Source: Alnus glutinosa
Taxonomy: Eukaryota; Streptophyta; Magnoliopsida; Fagales; Betulaceae
Reading direction: 5' to 3'
Assembly: GCF_958979055.1 (NCBI RefSeq)
Contig: NC_084893.1
Coordinates: forward strand, 27,793,487 to 27,857,486
DNA: 64,000 bases
A model generated the notes under the pieces. That model was not told the origin of the DNA and made no database searches. It worked only from the letters and a program-made list of their open reading frames with translations. Below, one piece after another: positions 1 through 10,176 of this stretch (its first letter is position 1; every line of letters begins with the position of its first letter). The position numbers and the translations under genes were made by a program.

Positions 1-422
1 CTCTGAAAAATCATATTTTTAACATCTAAAGTTTGAAACTTTTTGCATTAGAACTACAGAGTTGCCAACTTTACCAACCCACCATTATCAACCGTTCAAA
101 AGCTATGGTGGACAACCCACCACCATCCCTTACAGAGCCTATAGCTTGGATTTAAACATCTCTTGCTCGTTTAACACCACAAATAGCACAAGGTCAAGGT
201 TCTCTCTTAAAAAGATAAATCCTTTCCCTCGTAGCCATGCTTAATTAGATTACCCCAAAATGAACACAACTCGCACATGCACAACCCTACTACGTACGGG
301 AAGACAAAGAAAAACGATGAGAATACAAGGCTAGATCAGCTAGATCTCGTGGAGCCTTTAACGTACCTTTTTGTATTGCATTATCCAATGCAACCTTTTT
401 GTATTCCATCCTCTTGCATGCC
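1..422. other. Intergenic stretch, no gene seen
   Basis: AT-rich sequence with short open frames that lack family resemblance or splice structure. I see no gene here. It ends at the 8-bp target duplication of the hAT element that starts at 431. Confidence 0.5.
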
Positions 423-430
423 CATGTATG

Positions 431-778
431 CAGTGGCGGACCAGTCTTGAAAATTTGGGGGGGGGGGGGGGGGCAAATTTTTTTTTAAAAAAAAATTGTT
501 ATAATCCAAAACTAAAAAAATCTGAAAAACCATTTCTTCTAGTCTTCCGCACCTTAACCTAATATATCATATATAGTATCTTCACAACCAACAAAAAATT
601 GATTGATCGAGTGGAATCATCACAACTCTAAACCATGATACGCTTTTGAACAGAGAGATTTAAGATTACCTCGTAGACAAAACTAGCACTACTGTCTAGC
701 TACTGAGGTTAGTGGAGAAGCAGTGTCCAAAAACGGTGAAAAACCTTTTCTCTCTTCAACACCTACAAACATCAAAAC

Positions 779-819
<41 letters not shown>

Positions 820-1461
820 TCTCATAGAACACTAAAAAAAAAAAAAAAAACCTTCCCTGTAATGCATTAAATGCCAGTTTCCACAATTTCTCTTCGGCAC
901 TAAATGCCAGTTTCCACAATTTCACTCCCAGCCGAAGACTTTCTTTTCCACTACAGGCAGTAGCACCCTGCACCCACATCAGAAATTTTTATGTTTCGTC
1001 TTTGTGAATACGTGACTTTGTCTCTTTTTCTTTTAGAAGTTCTTTTCTTTTTTTCTTTTTCGTGAGGTCTATATGTTATTTCTTATTTTCTTAGTTCCTA
1101 TCTTCTTGAGCTGTTGAGGTGCTATCCACCGGTCGTCTTGTCGACTGTCATGCTAAGCTACAGCCTAGAAGCATGGTGTATGGCTATGGGGATGGACCGG
1201 ATGGTTGTATGGACTAATGGAGGAAAAAAAAAATTTTGAACGTGACTCTGACTTGGGGCTTTAATTGTTGCTTTGATATCTAAGACTCATCTTGACTCTT
1301 GGGTGGAAAGTAGAGTCAGTAGACTAAAGTCTAAATAGTACTTTGGTGTGGCCAACTACAAGAGTGCAAGTTTGCAAGACAAAAATAAGTAGTAATTTAT
1401 TTTTGTTTTAGCAGCCAGTAGGGGCACGGCCCTTACTGGCTCTAAAAGAGATCCGCCCCTG
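431..1461. mobile_element. Non-autonomous hAT-like transposon with perfect 8-bp target duplication
   Basis: The left end reads CAGTGGCGGACC and the right end reads GGATC.CGCCCCTG, giving short imperfect terminal inverted repeats of the CAGxGGCGGA type. The flanks 423-430 and 1462-1469 are both CATGTATG, an exact 8-bp target site duplication as made by hAT transposases. No transposase is encoded. The interior has a G-run near 459-473, an A-run at about 781-818, and a direct repeat of AAATGCCAGTTTCCACAATT at about 869 and 901. Three smaller elements with similar ends lie at 5552, 46365 and 59385. Confidence 0.8.
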
Positions 1462-1542
1462 CATGTATGTGTGAATATATCAGCCACTATACATATACAC
1501 ACTCTATTTATAAGTACGTATAGATTATTAATTTACTAGTTA

Positions 1543-1960
1543 ACGGAATATCGATCCATGCTTCCTAGCATATTTTATGAGGTCACTCAGCTCCTTCTCG
1601 CTAATGAAATCGTCTCCGTTGGCATCAACATGGTGGAGTCCATGGCAGGCTCTCCAGATTATTGTGGTGCAACGATGTCACTCTACTCACATGGACGGTT
1701 CTTAAAACATTCATTACAGGGTGCAATTTTGAATGTCATAAAAGGCTTTAATTGACTTTTTTTACTGGACACAAATTGATTTCAGATGAAATAGTCAAAA
1801 GTCTAATTCAACAAACAAGAGCCGAGGAACAAAAAGGGGTTCGTTAGCTCTGCCCTGCTGAGACGACCGTCACCCTTAACGTCGTGTTTTTTCAAAAATA
1901 TCTCGTAACCGCTCCGGTAGGGGGCAACTGCATGCCAACTGGCAACTAGTGCTTAATTGT
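1543..1960 (-). pseudogene. EF-hand calcium-binding protein remnant (two EF loops)
   Basis: Two canonical 12-residue EF-hand loops lie on the minus strand. The upstream loop (1883 down to 1848) reads DVKGDGRLSRAE, and the downstream loop (1626 down to 1591) reads DANGDDFISEKE. They sit in contexts YEIFLKKH and WRACHGLHHV, the layout of small plant two-EF-hand proteins. The last part runs to a stop as KYARKHGSIFR. The loops are in different frames and about 220 nt apart, roughly 110 nt more than the usual spacing, so either an intron or a lesion separates them. No in-frame start codon precedes the first loop, because a TAA closes the frame. Either this is a fragment or its first exon lies outside what I can recognise. 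I call it a probable pseudogene; a gene with an unrecognised 5' exon is possible. Confidence 0.6.
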
Positions 1961-2206
1961 GGTACGAACCATGCATGTTAAAAAATAGCTAGCTAGGTAC
2001 GTAGTTTGTGCATTTTTATTTTACATTAGAATTAATATATTTTGCAGAGTTGTTTTTTGCAGACATGAATTTTAATTAGGGGCTACGTACGTACACTTAC
2101 TGTTACAAGGTTTGTGATTGATGCCGAAATGCAATTAATTTGTTATATGTACTAACTTGTACGTACGTTGCATGTTCAAGTTATCATTTTTTTAAAATTT
2201 TTTATT

Positions 2207-2208
<2 letters not shown>

Positions 2209-2298
<90 letters not shown>
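2209..2298. repeat. (TA)n microsatellite
   Basis: About 45 TA units, upstream of the first cysteine-rich peptide gene. Shorter TA arrays follow near 2366-2389 and 2530-2562. The remaining DNA between 1970 and 2850 shows no gene. Confidence 0.95.
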
Positions 2299-2302
<4 letters not shown>

Positions 2303-2526
2303 ATGAAGTTACAAAATCAGTAGAAGTGATCAACATAACATGCATATAGGATCTGGATTAGTTGATATATATATATATATATATATATATGAAGAGAAAT
2401 ACTAGACCTCATTCAAGAAAAACTATAGTTTGTTTTCTTTTTTCTGTTTTTATTAAAAAAAAAATATAGGGTGCCATGTCAGTATAAAATGACACTAAAA
2501 GAACATTAAAAAGAGCTCTAACATTC

Positions 2527-2566
<40 letters not shown>

Positions 2567-2855
2567 TAGATCATCTTTTCTTGATATATATATATATAAC
2601 AGAATAGGATTAATTGCAGTTGATGACATGCAGGAGATGGATCGAAAAGGTTGATATTCGCATGTGAAAAAGAAGGCCCAACGCGTAAAAGTGAGGTTTT
2701 AGGGTTGTTTAGTGTAGGTGAGGAATTGTGTGTTTGAGACATAACGCCATGGAGTGGCTTCTCCACATTTGGCTCTTCACCACAAAAGCCACAAAAACAA
2801 TTACCCCTTCACTTCAACTGTTCCAATATCCAATTGGCTATTGGCCGATCGATAT

Positions 2856-2863
2856 TATAAAAA
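2856..2863 (+). promoter_or_regulatory. Candidate TATA box of first cysteine-rich peptide gene
   Basis: TATAAAAA lies 100 bp before the ATG at 2963, with CCAATTGG (CAAT-type) about 25 bp upstream. Blocks such as ATTACCCCTTCACTTCA and AATCTCCCTTTC-like sequence recur upstream of the second copy, so the promoter was duplicated with the gene. Confidence 0.45.
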
Positions 2864-2962
2864 CCTCATTACATGCATCTCCCTTTCACTGCAATTGACA
2901 AATATTAAAACCCCATTTAAGCTAGGCACTCGATCTCTCTACTAAACAAAGCAAGCAAGAAA

Positions 2963-3190
2963 ATGGCCTCATCCTCAAGCAAGGTTGCGGCATTGCTTTT
3001 GATCACCATGACCCTTTTGGTTGCATCCTTCCAGGTTGGAGAAGCTCGTAAAATTATCAAATGGGTAGTGGACCAGCGTTGCTACGAAAGGTACATCCAA
3101 ACATGCACTGACAAGCCCGAGGTTTGCGAGGACTTAGTACAACAATTATGCTCTACTTTTAAATGCCTTTTCTGTAAATATAAGCCATGA
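2963..3190 (+). CDS. Secreted six-cysteine peptide, copy 1
   Basis: A single-exon 75-residue precursor. Residues 1-28 form a clear signal peptide: a basic start, the hydrophobic core VAALLLITMTLLVASF, then VGEA as a likely cleavage site. The mature part is about 45 residues with six cysteines spaced C-x7-C-x6-C-x7-C-x4-C-x2-C and several basic residues. Copy 2 (8774-9022) keeps the x7, x7, x4 and x2 spacings and the IKW and CY.YxxxC positions, which supports a real, selected gene. The pattern does not match plant defensins (eight Cys), thionins, snakins or lipid-transfer proteins as I know them. A role as an apoplastic defence or signalling peptide is only inferred from size, secretion and cysteine content. 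The start is the only Met that gives a signal peptide. Confidence 0.8.
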   Translation: MASSSSKVAALLLITMTLLVASFQVGEARKIIKWVVDQRCYERYIQTCTDKPEVCEDLVQQLCSTFKCLFCKYKP

Positions 3191-3789
3191 GCAGCTAGCT
3201 AGGAGGCTGGATCAGAAATGGGAAGGGTGATCATGCATGCATTCTTCTCCAAATCTGCGTGATCACTGCATGCATGCACAAAAGGATTATATATATATGG
3301 GATCTAACTACAAGTTTCATATAAATTGATTTGGTAAATTAAGTACGAGTGTAAGGTTGACAAGCCAACTATTTATTAATTAAATTGATAATTGATAATT
3401 TTCTGCTTAATTAATCATTTCATCGATTATGTACTGCCAAATCAGTTTATAATTAAAAATAACTTTTAACAAAAAGTTGTAATACCCCTCGCATCACTCA
3501 GAGATCGATAATCTTGGGAATTAGTTGCTCAAATAATATATAGACATGTTGTAAAAACTTGTACTTTTAAGTAAGAACTCTCGCATCAGAGTGTGCACTA
3601 GTACTATCTACTACTTCTAAATGAGATGTAGACATGTTGAATGCGCGCAAAGTACGTATCAGGGGGAATTTTGGCGAACGAAATGATGCACACATGGCTC
3701 ATGCTTCAGCGCCGTTCTTTAGGTTTGATTAAAACAATATTTTTTTGTAATTTTTTTTCTTATTATAAAACATTTTTAATATGAAATAT
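3191..3789. other. 3' flank of copy 1 and intergenic DNA
   Basis: The first 100 bp after the stop contain GGATCAGAAATGGGAAGGG and CTCCAAAT blocks shared with the 3' flank of the second peptide gene, so the duplicated unit extends past the coding region. No gene is seen in the remainder. Confidence 0.5.
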
Positions 3790-4560
3790 CACTACAAGAA
3801 ATTCGCCCATTAGGAGCGACACTATCAGCGTCGACCCCATAGTCAACGTTAATTGTCCAAAAAAAGTCACTGTATGTTAGTGTCGACTTTGAGAAATAGC
3901 AGAGTTATTTAAGTATTAGCATCCACTAGTGGGGAGTAGGGCTTTGACTTACAAACTTACTAATAAATTACTGACTTATTATATAAGATCTTTGAAGGTC
4001 TTACTGGGTATCCAATATAAGTGTTATCTTTAGTCTGGAAATAGGCGGACTCCGTTCTAGTCAAGCAAACAGAGCATACTTTATAATAACAACTCTATAG
4101 CTTGGGTAGTGAGTACCACAACTCATCATTAATTCTTTGGCCGACACTCATAAATAATTATCAACGTCGACTTATACGTGTCGATGCTAATAATAGGTCA
4201 TTAGCGTCGACTCCTAGGACGACGCCAACGACCCTGTATAAACAAATTAAAATTTTTTTTTGAAAAAATTGAAAAGTATCAATGTCAACTAAAAAGTTGA
4301 CACTGATCATAGGTTATTAACGTCGACTTAAACGTGTCGACGCTGATAATAGGTCATTAGTGTCGACTTTGGGGTCAACGCTAATGACTGTATAAAAAAA
4401 AAAATGAAAAAATTGAAAAGTATCAGCTTCAACCTAAAAGTCGACGTTGATAATAGGTTATCAACGTCGACTTGCAGGGGTCGACACTGATAATATGTCA
4501 TTAGCGTTGGCTCTAGGGTCGACACTAATGACCTTGTATAACCAAAAAGATAAAAATCAT
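3790..4560. mobile_element. CACTA transposon end with GTCGAC subterminal repeats
   Basis: It starts CACTACAAGAAAT, the hallmark terminus of CACTA (En/Spm, CMC) elements. The next ~750 bp hold many direct and inverted copies of short units such as TTAGCGTCGAC and GTCGACGCTAATGAC, typical of the transposase-binding subterminal zone. I found no matching inverted end (CTTGTAGTG) and no transposase downstream, so this is one end of a truncated element. The exact inner limit is approximate. Confidence 0.7.
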
Positions 4561-4984
4561 ATAAACCTATTAAACTTTTTTTAAAAAAAAAAAATTGAAA
4601 ACTATAGAAGAAAAGTACTTCTTTTTTATATTATTAGTAAATTTTTTCTATTTTTTTAGTTTTTAATTTTTAATTTTTGGGTTAAATGCCATTTTAATCT
4701 TTGGGTTTTTAACGACTTTATTTTTTTATAGCTAGGTTTTATTTTGTATCATAAACGGAATTTCATGTCAAACCAATCAAAACCTGCCACATGGTCATAT
4801 TTCTTATACAAAAATATAAAAATGAAGAAAATAGGAAATAAATATAAATATATACAAAAAAAAATAAATAAATAAGGCGTGTCAAAAAAAAAAAAAAAAA
4901 CTCTACAAAAATTAATGATTTTCATATTATTAGTAATTTTTTTTTTTTTTTTTTTTTCTATTTTCTAATCTTATGAATTACTAA

Positions 4985-5490
4985 ATAAAAAATGATAAGA
5001 TCAATTCGATCGATCTTCACGCATCAGTTTGATCGATCAAACTTGACACAATTGAAGGTTTGATCGAACATCCTATTTATTATAGTGCATTAGTTTGATC
5101 AATCGAACTATATGAATTTTATATTATTTATGCTTGTGTATTAGTTCGATCGATCATTATAAGATTAATCCGATTGATCGTGATCCAATCGAATGATCAA
5201 TAGAACTTAACACGATTAATTAAAGGTTTAATCGAGCATCCCATCGATACTAATGCATTAGTCCAATCATTGTAAGATTGAATAAACCATGATCTTATTT
5301 AGGATCGATCGAACGAACTTGACATAATTCAAGGTTTGATCAAACGTCTGATCGATCCTAGTGTATTAGTCTAATATATCGATCAAACTCTTTGAATTTT
5401 GTATTATCCTTACGCATTAGTATATGATTGATCGAAGGATTGATAATCTGATCGATCCTTACACATTAGTTTGATATATATAAGGTCGAT
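4985..5490. repeat. Degenerate GATCGATC-rich tandem repeat
   Basis: Three diverged copies of a block beginning AACTTGACACAATT, followed by GGTTTGATCGAACATC and ending GCATTAGT, lie at about 5040, 5204 and 5316. They are separated by GATCGATC-rich spacers. Spacing is irregular (about 164 and 112 bp). No coding potential is seen. Confidence 0.6.
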
Positions 5491-5551
5491 ATAAAAATTT
5501 GGAGAAAAGCATTGAAGAAGGTATTTGTGAATTAAATGTCCTACGTACATG

Positions 5552-5637
5552 CAAGGGCAAAGGCTAGCTTTTGCAATTTTTTTTTTTTTTTTTGGTGTGG
5601 GGGGGGGGGGGGGGGGGGGGGGGGGGCCTTGCCCCTG
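5552..5637. mobile_element. Miniature hAT-like element (86 bp)
   Basis: Ends CAAGGGCAAAGGC and CCTTGCCCCTG are inverted and resemble the ends of the 431-1461 element. Flanks 5544-5551 and 5638-5645 are both CGTACATG, an exact 8-bp duplication. The interior is almost entirely a T-run followed by a run of about 28 G. Confidence 0.75.
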
Positions 5638-5645
5638 CGTACATG

Positions 5646-6283
5646 TACGTGGTTGCTTAGGTCAATCATACCTTGACCTATTTAATTAAACATGTTAGAC
5701 TCTTCAATTTTAACTCATTAATTTCATTCTAAATTTGAGTTGAGTCGAATTTTCGGATCGCGTAAAAAATTATCAACCTTAATTCTAATGAGAGCTTTTA
5801 AATTTATGATTTTAGTCCGGCATATAGATCGTTTCGGCTTTCTAAAATAGCAGAATCAATCATAAGAATCTAATAATATTAGAGAAAGAAAGAAATTAAA
5901 GAAACGGATCGATACTATGGCTATTGCAATTCGGAAAATAAAGATCGATCGAATTTAGTGTTGGATGATTACTGTAATCAATTATATATAATTAAGCAGA
6001 AAACTTCATACGTGTCATATTGCATCTTTGTATATTTTGGTATCTTTGTAAAACATCCCTTGAAAGTAGGACGCTGCCCAAGGTTGGACTTGGCCTCTCT
6101 GGGGTTTTACCAATATTTGTATATTTTGAAGACTACGCCGGATATGAAAGAGCTGGGCTGATATCCAAATGGGTCCTACCTTGGGCAATTGATCGTGACG
6201 CGCGCAATGTGAGAAAACCTATTGTTTGAACAGTTGATGGTGAGTTGAGGTAGCGATCCGAGTTACTTGTAAAGAAGAGAAAA

Positions 6284-6288
<5 letters not shown>
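5646..6288. other. Intergenic stretch, no gene seen
   Basis: AT-rich DNA without recognisable coding or repeat structure. The short open frames at 5958-6229 look like chance. Confidence 0.4.

Positions 6289-6340
<52 letters not shown>
6289..6340. repeat. (AT)n microsatellite
   Basis: About 26 uninterrupted AT units. Confidence 0.95.
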
Positions 6341-6343
<3 letters not shown>

Positions 6344-6344
6344 G

Positions 6345-7060
6345 TTGCTAGAGCAGTCCGATGGGAGATAACTCTAATGTTTTAAGTTGGCATGCATAAC
6401 CACGAAGAATAGGTAGAGGAGTATAAGGTAGAGTTTGATCAAGAGATGGAGATGAAAAGTTCTGATTCAAGGGGATCCGAGTCAAACGATGCTGAGATGT
6501 CAAATTGCACATTGATAGCGCTGAATTACCTGGAACGGGCAGATCAACGCAAAATTGACAAGAAATCGTAATATGACCTAATTGAGGCAATTTTCAAGTG
6601 CGCGACAGTATTTTGGCCATAACTTTGGCTACGAGTGTTCGATTCGTGCATCTGACTCCAATTCAGAAATTTCTCTTCGGTGCGCACGTCGTGGCCACCG
6701 AGCTATACTTGATGCGCCTCGTTTTGAGCCCAAAGTCCATTGTTTTCCCTTCAAAAAACTTAATTTTAGATATTTTTTTTCATTTATGGTAACTTTTCAT
6801 TTATTGTTTAGGAGATGATTCTGAGCCTGATTAGGGCCAGATTTTTGGCAGCCTACTTATTTTATTCTGTATTTCGTTTTATTAGGGTTATTAGGATTTT
6901 ACTATTTTTGGTAAAACCCTACTAAAGGTCGAATTTTCAGTTATATTAACCAGGCTTGTGAGCGTTTTCCTGTACTACTGATTATTGATATTTTCATTGA
7001 AGTTCAGAGATTGCCTATGTGTTTTGAAATTTTTTTTATTATTTTCTTCCTTACAAATTA
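6345..7060. mobile_element. Probable decayed LTR-retrotransposon fragment
   Basis: The text around ATTTTGGCCATAACTTTGGC, the later leader-like stretch and the TTCATTGAAGTTCAGAG block resemble untranslated or LTR parts of plant Gypsy elements. No paired LTR or coding part is seen. It is an old fossil with uncertain limits. Confidence 0.3.
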
Positions 7061-7785
7061 CTTACTGAATAGCCGGTAAAATAATCGCTATTACGTCTGG
7101 CTTGAAGTTCCCTTTCAATTTATGTGTATTCACGGCCTTTTATATATAGCTGATTTACTGTAGCCACTAGCCATGCGGTGTGCACTGTTTTGAAGACTTT
7201 CCTGTTGCTGCATTCTCTAGGTCCCGAGACTCTGGCAAAATATCACTTCCTGTTGGGATCGCTGGGACTGATCATATTGATGTACTATGAGATGAGATCC
7301 GATGTGACACTTTGTGGCTATATTTAAGTCAATTGGTTGATGAGATGGGTATTCAGGCCACTAGGCCCAACACCTATGAATAAATTCCCCAGGAAATTCT
7401 TCTCCGAGTTGAACAATTTAAGACAAAGACGTAGACTTATACCTAAAATTTTAAAAAATGAATATGGATGCATTTGATTAATTAAAAAAAATCAAAAAAT
7501 AAATATAGAAAACTATTTCAAGGAAAATTTTGGGGGCCATGGCCCGAGCCCCCCAAGGAGCATCCATGGATTGCAGGCCTACCATAGAACCCTATTCAAT
7601 AAGTTGAATGCTCTCACGTTGTTCTTGATGGGGATCAGCGTGGGGAATTGAATTGTTTAAATATCGCCCAAAACTTAGTTGATTACTGAAGAAGGTTATT
7701 GTCTTGGTAAGTCTGCTATAGGGTTCCGTCCTTGGCATGGCTCATTGTTTGTTATGTTTGTGGCAACTTGGTGCCTACATCATCA
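7061..7785. other. Intergenic stretch, no gene seen
   Basis: No gene is recognised. A GGGGGCCATGGCCC and CCCCCCAAGGAGC segment near 7530-7560 may be a scrap of the hAT-like family. Confidence 0.35.
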
Positions 7786-8061
7786 TCTTGAAATTTGCAT
7801 CCAACAAAAGCTTAAAGTTGGTAGGAAGAGGTAAATTTAATTATTTAATCAACATTTTAACAATTCTCCTTAATTATGTGTGTGCTCCAGCTCTCTTTTA
7901 AGGGTGAAACCCAACATGTGTCATATTTAATTGAAATTTGAGATAAATGATGAAATCAATGTTTGAGCTCATAACTCCATTTGGCTTTGATACCATATTT
8001 GTCTTAAAAGTTTAAGCTGACAGAAAGAATAAAATTGAATCATTTAATCAACACCTTAACA
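7786..8061 (-). mobile_element. TRIM-like mini LTR element, copy 1 (degenerate)
   Basis: It has the same architecture as the element at 42252-42532: two short, AT-rich direct repeats (about 70-77 bp, ending TTTTAACA and CCTTAACA on the + strand) flank about 130 bp. Next to the right repeat is TTTGATACCA, the complement of a methionine-tRNA primer site. It has no coding capacity. It is more diverged than the second copy, and its left limit is approximate. Confidence 0.55.
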
Positions 8062-8700
8062 AAATGAAAAATCTTATATGACATTATAGACGTGTTTGCA
8101 TAGATGGATTCTATCAATTTCATTTGAAATGACAATTTTAAAAGGGAGCAAAATTCTCCCAAAAAAATGAAATGACAATTTTCTCGTGTTTGCGGGCATT
8201 CAACAAATTAAAAAGAAAAAACTGTCGATCCAAAAGCGTTAATTAGGAACATTTCTAGAACACTTAAAAAATAGGAACATTTCTAGAAAAACAGATATAG
8301 CTAAATATTGTTAATGACCCAAAAGGAATTACCCCTTCACTTCATGTTCATATTAACTTCCAACAAACCTCATTACTATAATAAACACTGATGATATGTT
8401 TGCAATGCCACACTGATCGAGGACTTAGTCCTCCATCTGTTCTATTTATAATCAATCATGCATATATATACACACGACATACATGTGAATTACAAACAAA
8501 CAAACAAACAGAACTCATTTTCAGGTAAGTTTGTTAATTACCGAATTCCAAAATACAATTAAATAAACTTGACATGATCATGTTATCTTAATCTGATGCA
8601 ATCTTTGACTTTGAATTGGTCTGGTTCCTTGACTTGGTCAGGTTCCTTCAATTCGTGTAACAGAAGAAATCAATCTCCCTTTCCAGCAATCGACAAAGCC
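8062..8700. other. Upstream region of second cysteine-rich peptide gene
   Basis: Blocks ATTACCCCTTCACTTCA (near 8329) and AATCTCCCTTTC (near 8671) match the promoter of copy 1. There they lie close together, while here they are about 300 bp apart, so an insertion or deletion distinguishes the two promoters. Confidence 0.45.
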
Positions 8701-8710
8701 TATATATTTA
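8701..8710 (+). promoter_or_regulatory. Candidate TATA box of second peptide gene
   Basis: TATATATTTA lies about 65-70 bp before the ATG at 8774, a normal plant distance for a short leader. Confidence 0.45.
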
Positions 8711-8773
8711 AGGCAGTTCTGGCTGCCAGTACATATAAACTAAAACAAAAAGGCAATTTAAGAAATTAATTAA

Positions 8774-9022
8774 ATGGGTTCGACTTCAGCCAAGGTGGTT
8801 TCGGCAATGTTGCTTCTTGTCGCCATGATTGTTTTGCTGGCATCCTTCGAGGTTGGAGAAGCCATTAAATGGGAAGTGGACGGGAATTGCTACAAAAAGT
8901 ACTACGCCTCATGCATAAATGGAGGTGAGACGCCCGATAATTGCAAGGACATAGTAGGAAATTTGTGTTCAGAAGTTAAATGCATTTTGTGTAAAAATGG
9001 AAAAGGTCGCGTCAAGGTATGA
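8774..9022 (+). CDS. Secreted six-cysteine peptide, copy 2
   Basis: A single-exon 82-residue paralogue of the gene at 2963. The signal peptide covers residues 1-29, with core AMLLLVAMIVLLASF and cleavage expected after VGEA. The mature peptide keeps C-x7-C-x9-C-x7-C-x4-C-x2-C. Only the second loop differs in length (nine against six residues), and the C-terminus carries an extra basic tail, KNGKGRVKV. Shared 5' and 3' flanks with copy 1 show a tandem segmental duplication about 5.8 kb apart in the same orientation. Function is unknown. Conserved cysteines against divergent loops suggest selection on the fold, as in defence peptides, but that is inference. Confidence 0.8.
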   Translation: MGSTSAKVVSAMLLLVAMIVLLASFEVGEAIKWEVDGNCYKKYYASCINGGETPDNCKDIVGNLCSEVKCILCKNGKGRVKV

Positions 9023-9326
9023 CATTCTTGGCCGGAGGATCAGAAATGGGAAGGGAATTAATATAAGGGTGATGCATTCGATCTCCAAATGAGGCGTGTT
9101 TGATGTCATTTTAATATTGTTCATCTCTTGCACATTTCTTTTGTAAATCCGCAATTAAATACGTAGAACTTACGTATATGTACGAGGTCCTACTGATTCG
9201 ATGGTAAATTTGCATATCTCTTGTACGGAGATGGACAAGAAAATAAAACCAAACATTTATCAAATATATAATACATGTTTTCACTATTTTATTGCATGTT
9301 GAGTTGTGAATTCGTGCTCCTATATA

Positions 9327-9494
9327 TGTTAGAGTATATTTCCTTATAAATAAGGATTGTTTGTATTGTAAATATCCTCAATAAACTAAATAAGAGCAAA
9401 ATATAGCCTAGTTCTGAGGCTATCTTTAACCTTTCTTCTCTCTCTCAATTTCATTTTATTGTGTTTTTCTTTGATTAATGTTGCTGTGTGTTAG
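9327..9494 (+). mobile_element. Short solo LTR, Copia-like
   Basis: It begins TGTTAGAGTATATTTCC and runs through a TATA-like and AATAAACTAAATAAGAGC region to a CTTCTCTCTCTCAATTTC tract and TTGCTGTGTGTTAG. This is the usual order in short plant Copia LTRs. No internal domain or second LTR is nearby, so it looks like an old solo LTR. Limits are approximate. Confidence 0.45.
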
Positions 9495-9669
9495 TAAAAA
9501 AGAAAACAAAATATAAAGTTGAATTTAGTTTATGAATTCAATCAATTATCCAAGCACGCCTCCGTAATGCCTCCACAAATCTTTTTATTTTTGTTATTAT
9601 TATGAGTGTGTAATGTGAAGTGAGGAAGGAGAATTTTAATCAATAACTTCCGTTAAATAAAACAAGATT

Positions 9670-9960
9670 TGTGTTAGGACAATTTTTCTCCGATCTGAGT
9701 TTGAGGAACGTACAACTTCCTCCAATCCAACCTAAAAAAATGTCACGTGTTTATTTGCATGTGAAATGTACATATATTTTTAAATAATAATATGTGAAAA
9801 GCACATTTTTTTTTTTTTTAGAAAAAAAAAAACTTTTAATTTTGTCTTTGCAATTAAAATTGCATAATCATCTCACATACAAATAAACGCATGACATTTT
9901 TAATATTTTATAAATTGGGTTGAAAAAAGTTCTTCAATTCCATCCCCAATTTAGATGAAA
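9670..9960. mobile_element. Foldback MITE-like element
   Basis: AAAAATGTCACGTGTTTATT near 9736 pairs with the inverted AATAAACGCATGACATTTTT near 9884. Outer blocks AACTTCCTCCAATCCAACC and GGGTTGAAAAAAGTTCTTC are also inverted. A related single arm occurs near 46040. Ends and target duplication are not resolved. Confidence 0.45.
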
Positions 9961-10119
9961 TCTTTGTTCGAGCCGTAATTATATATGCAATGCCAAAAAT
10001 ATATTAGACTCTTGACTGCTCAAGTCTTTGTTCGTAACGCATAAATCATTCTATTATTTTCAAATATATGTTTATTTTTTCAATTGGAAGACCGATTACA
10101 TCTTAATACAATAAATTTG

Positions 10120-10122
<3 letters not shown>

Positions 10123-10176
<54 letters not shown>

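Noticed and set aside
2140-2349. Open frames with long IY or YI runs (also at 58852 and 63528)
   Set aside because: These are translations of TA microsatellites.
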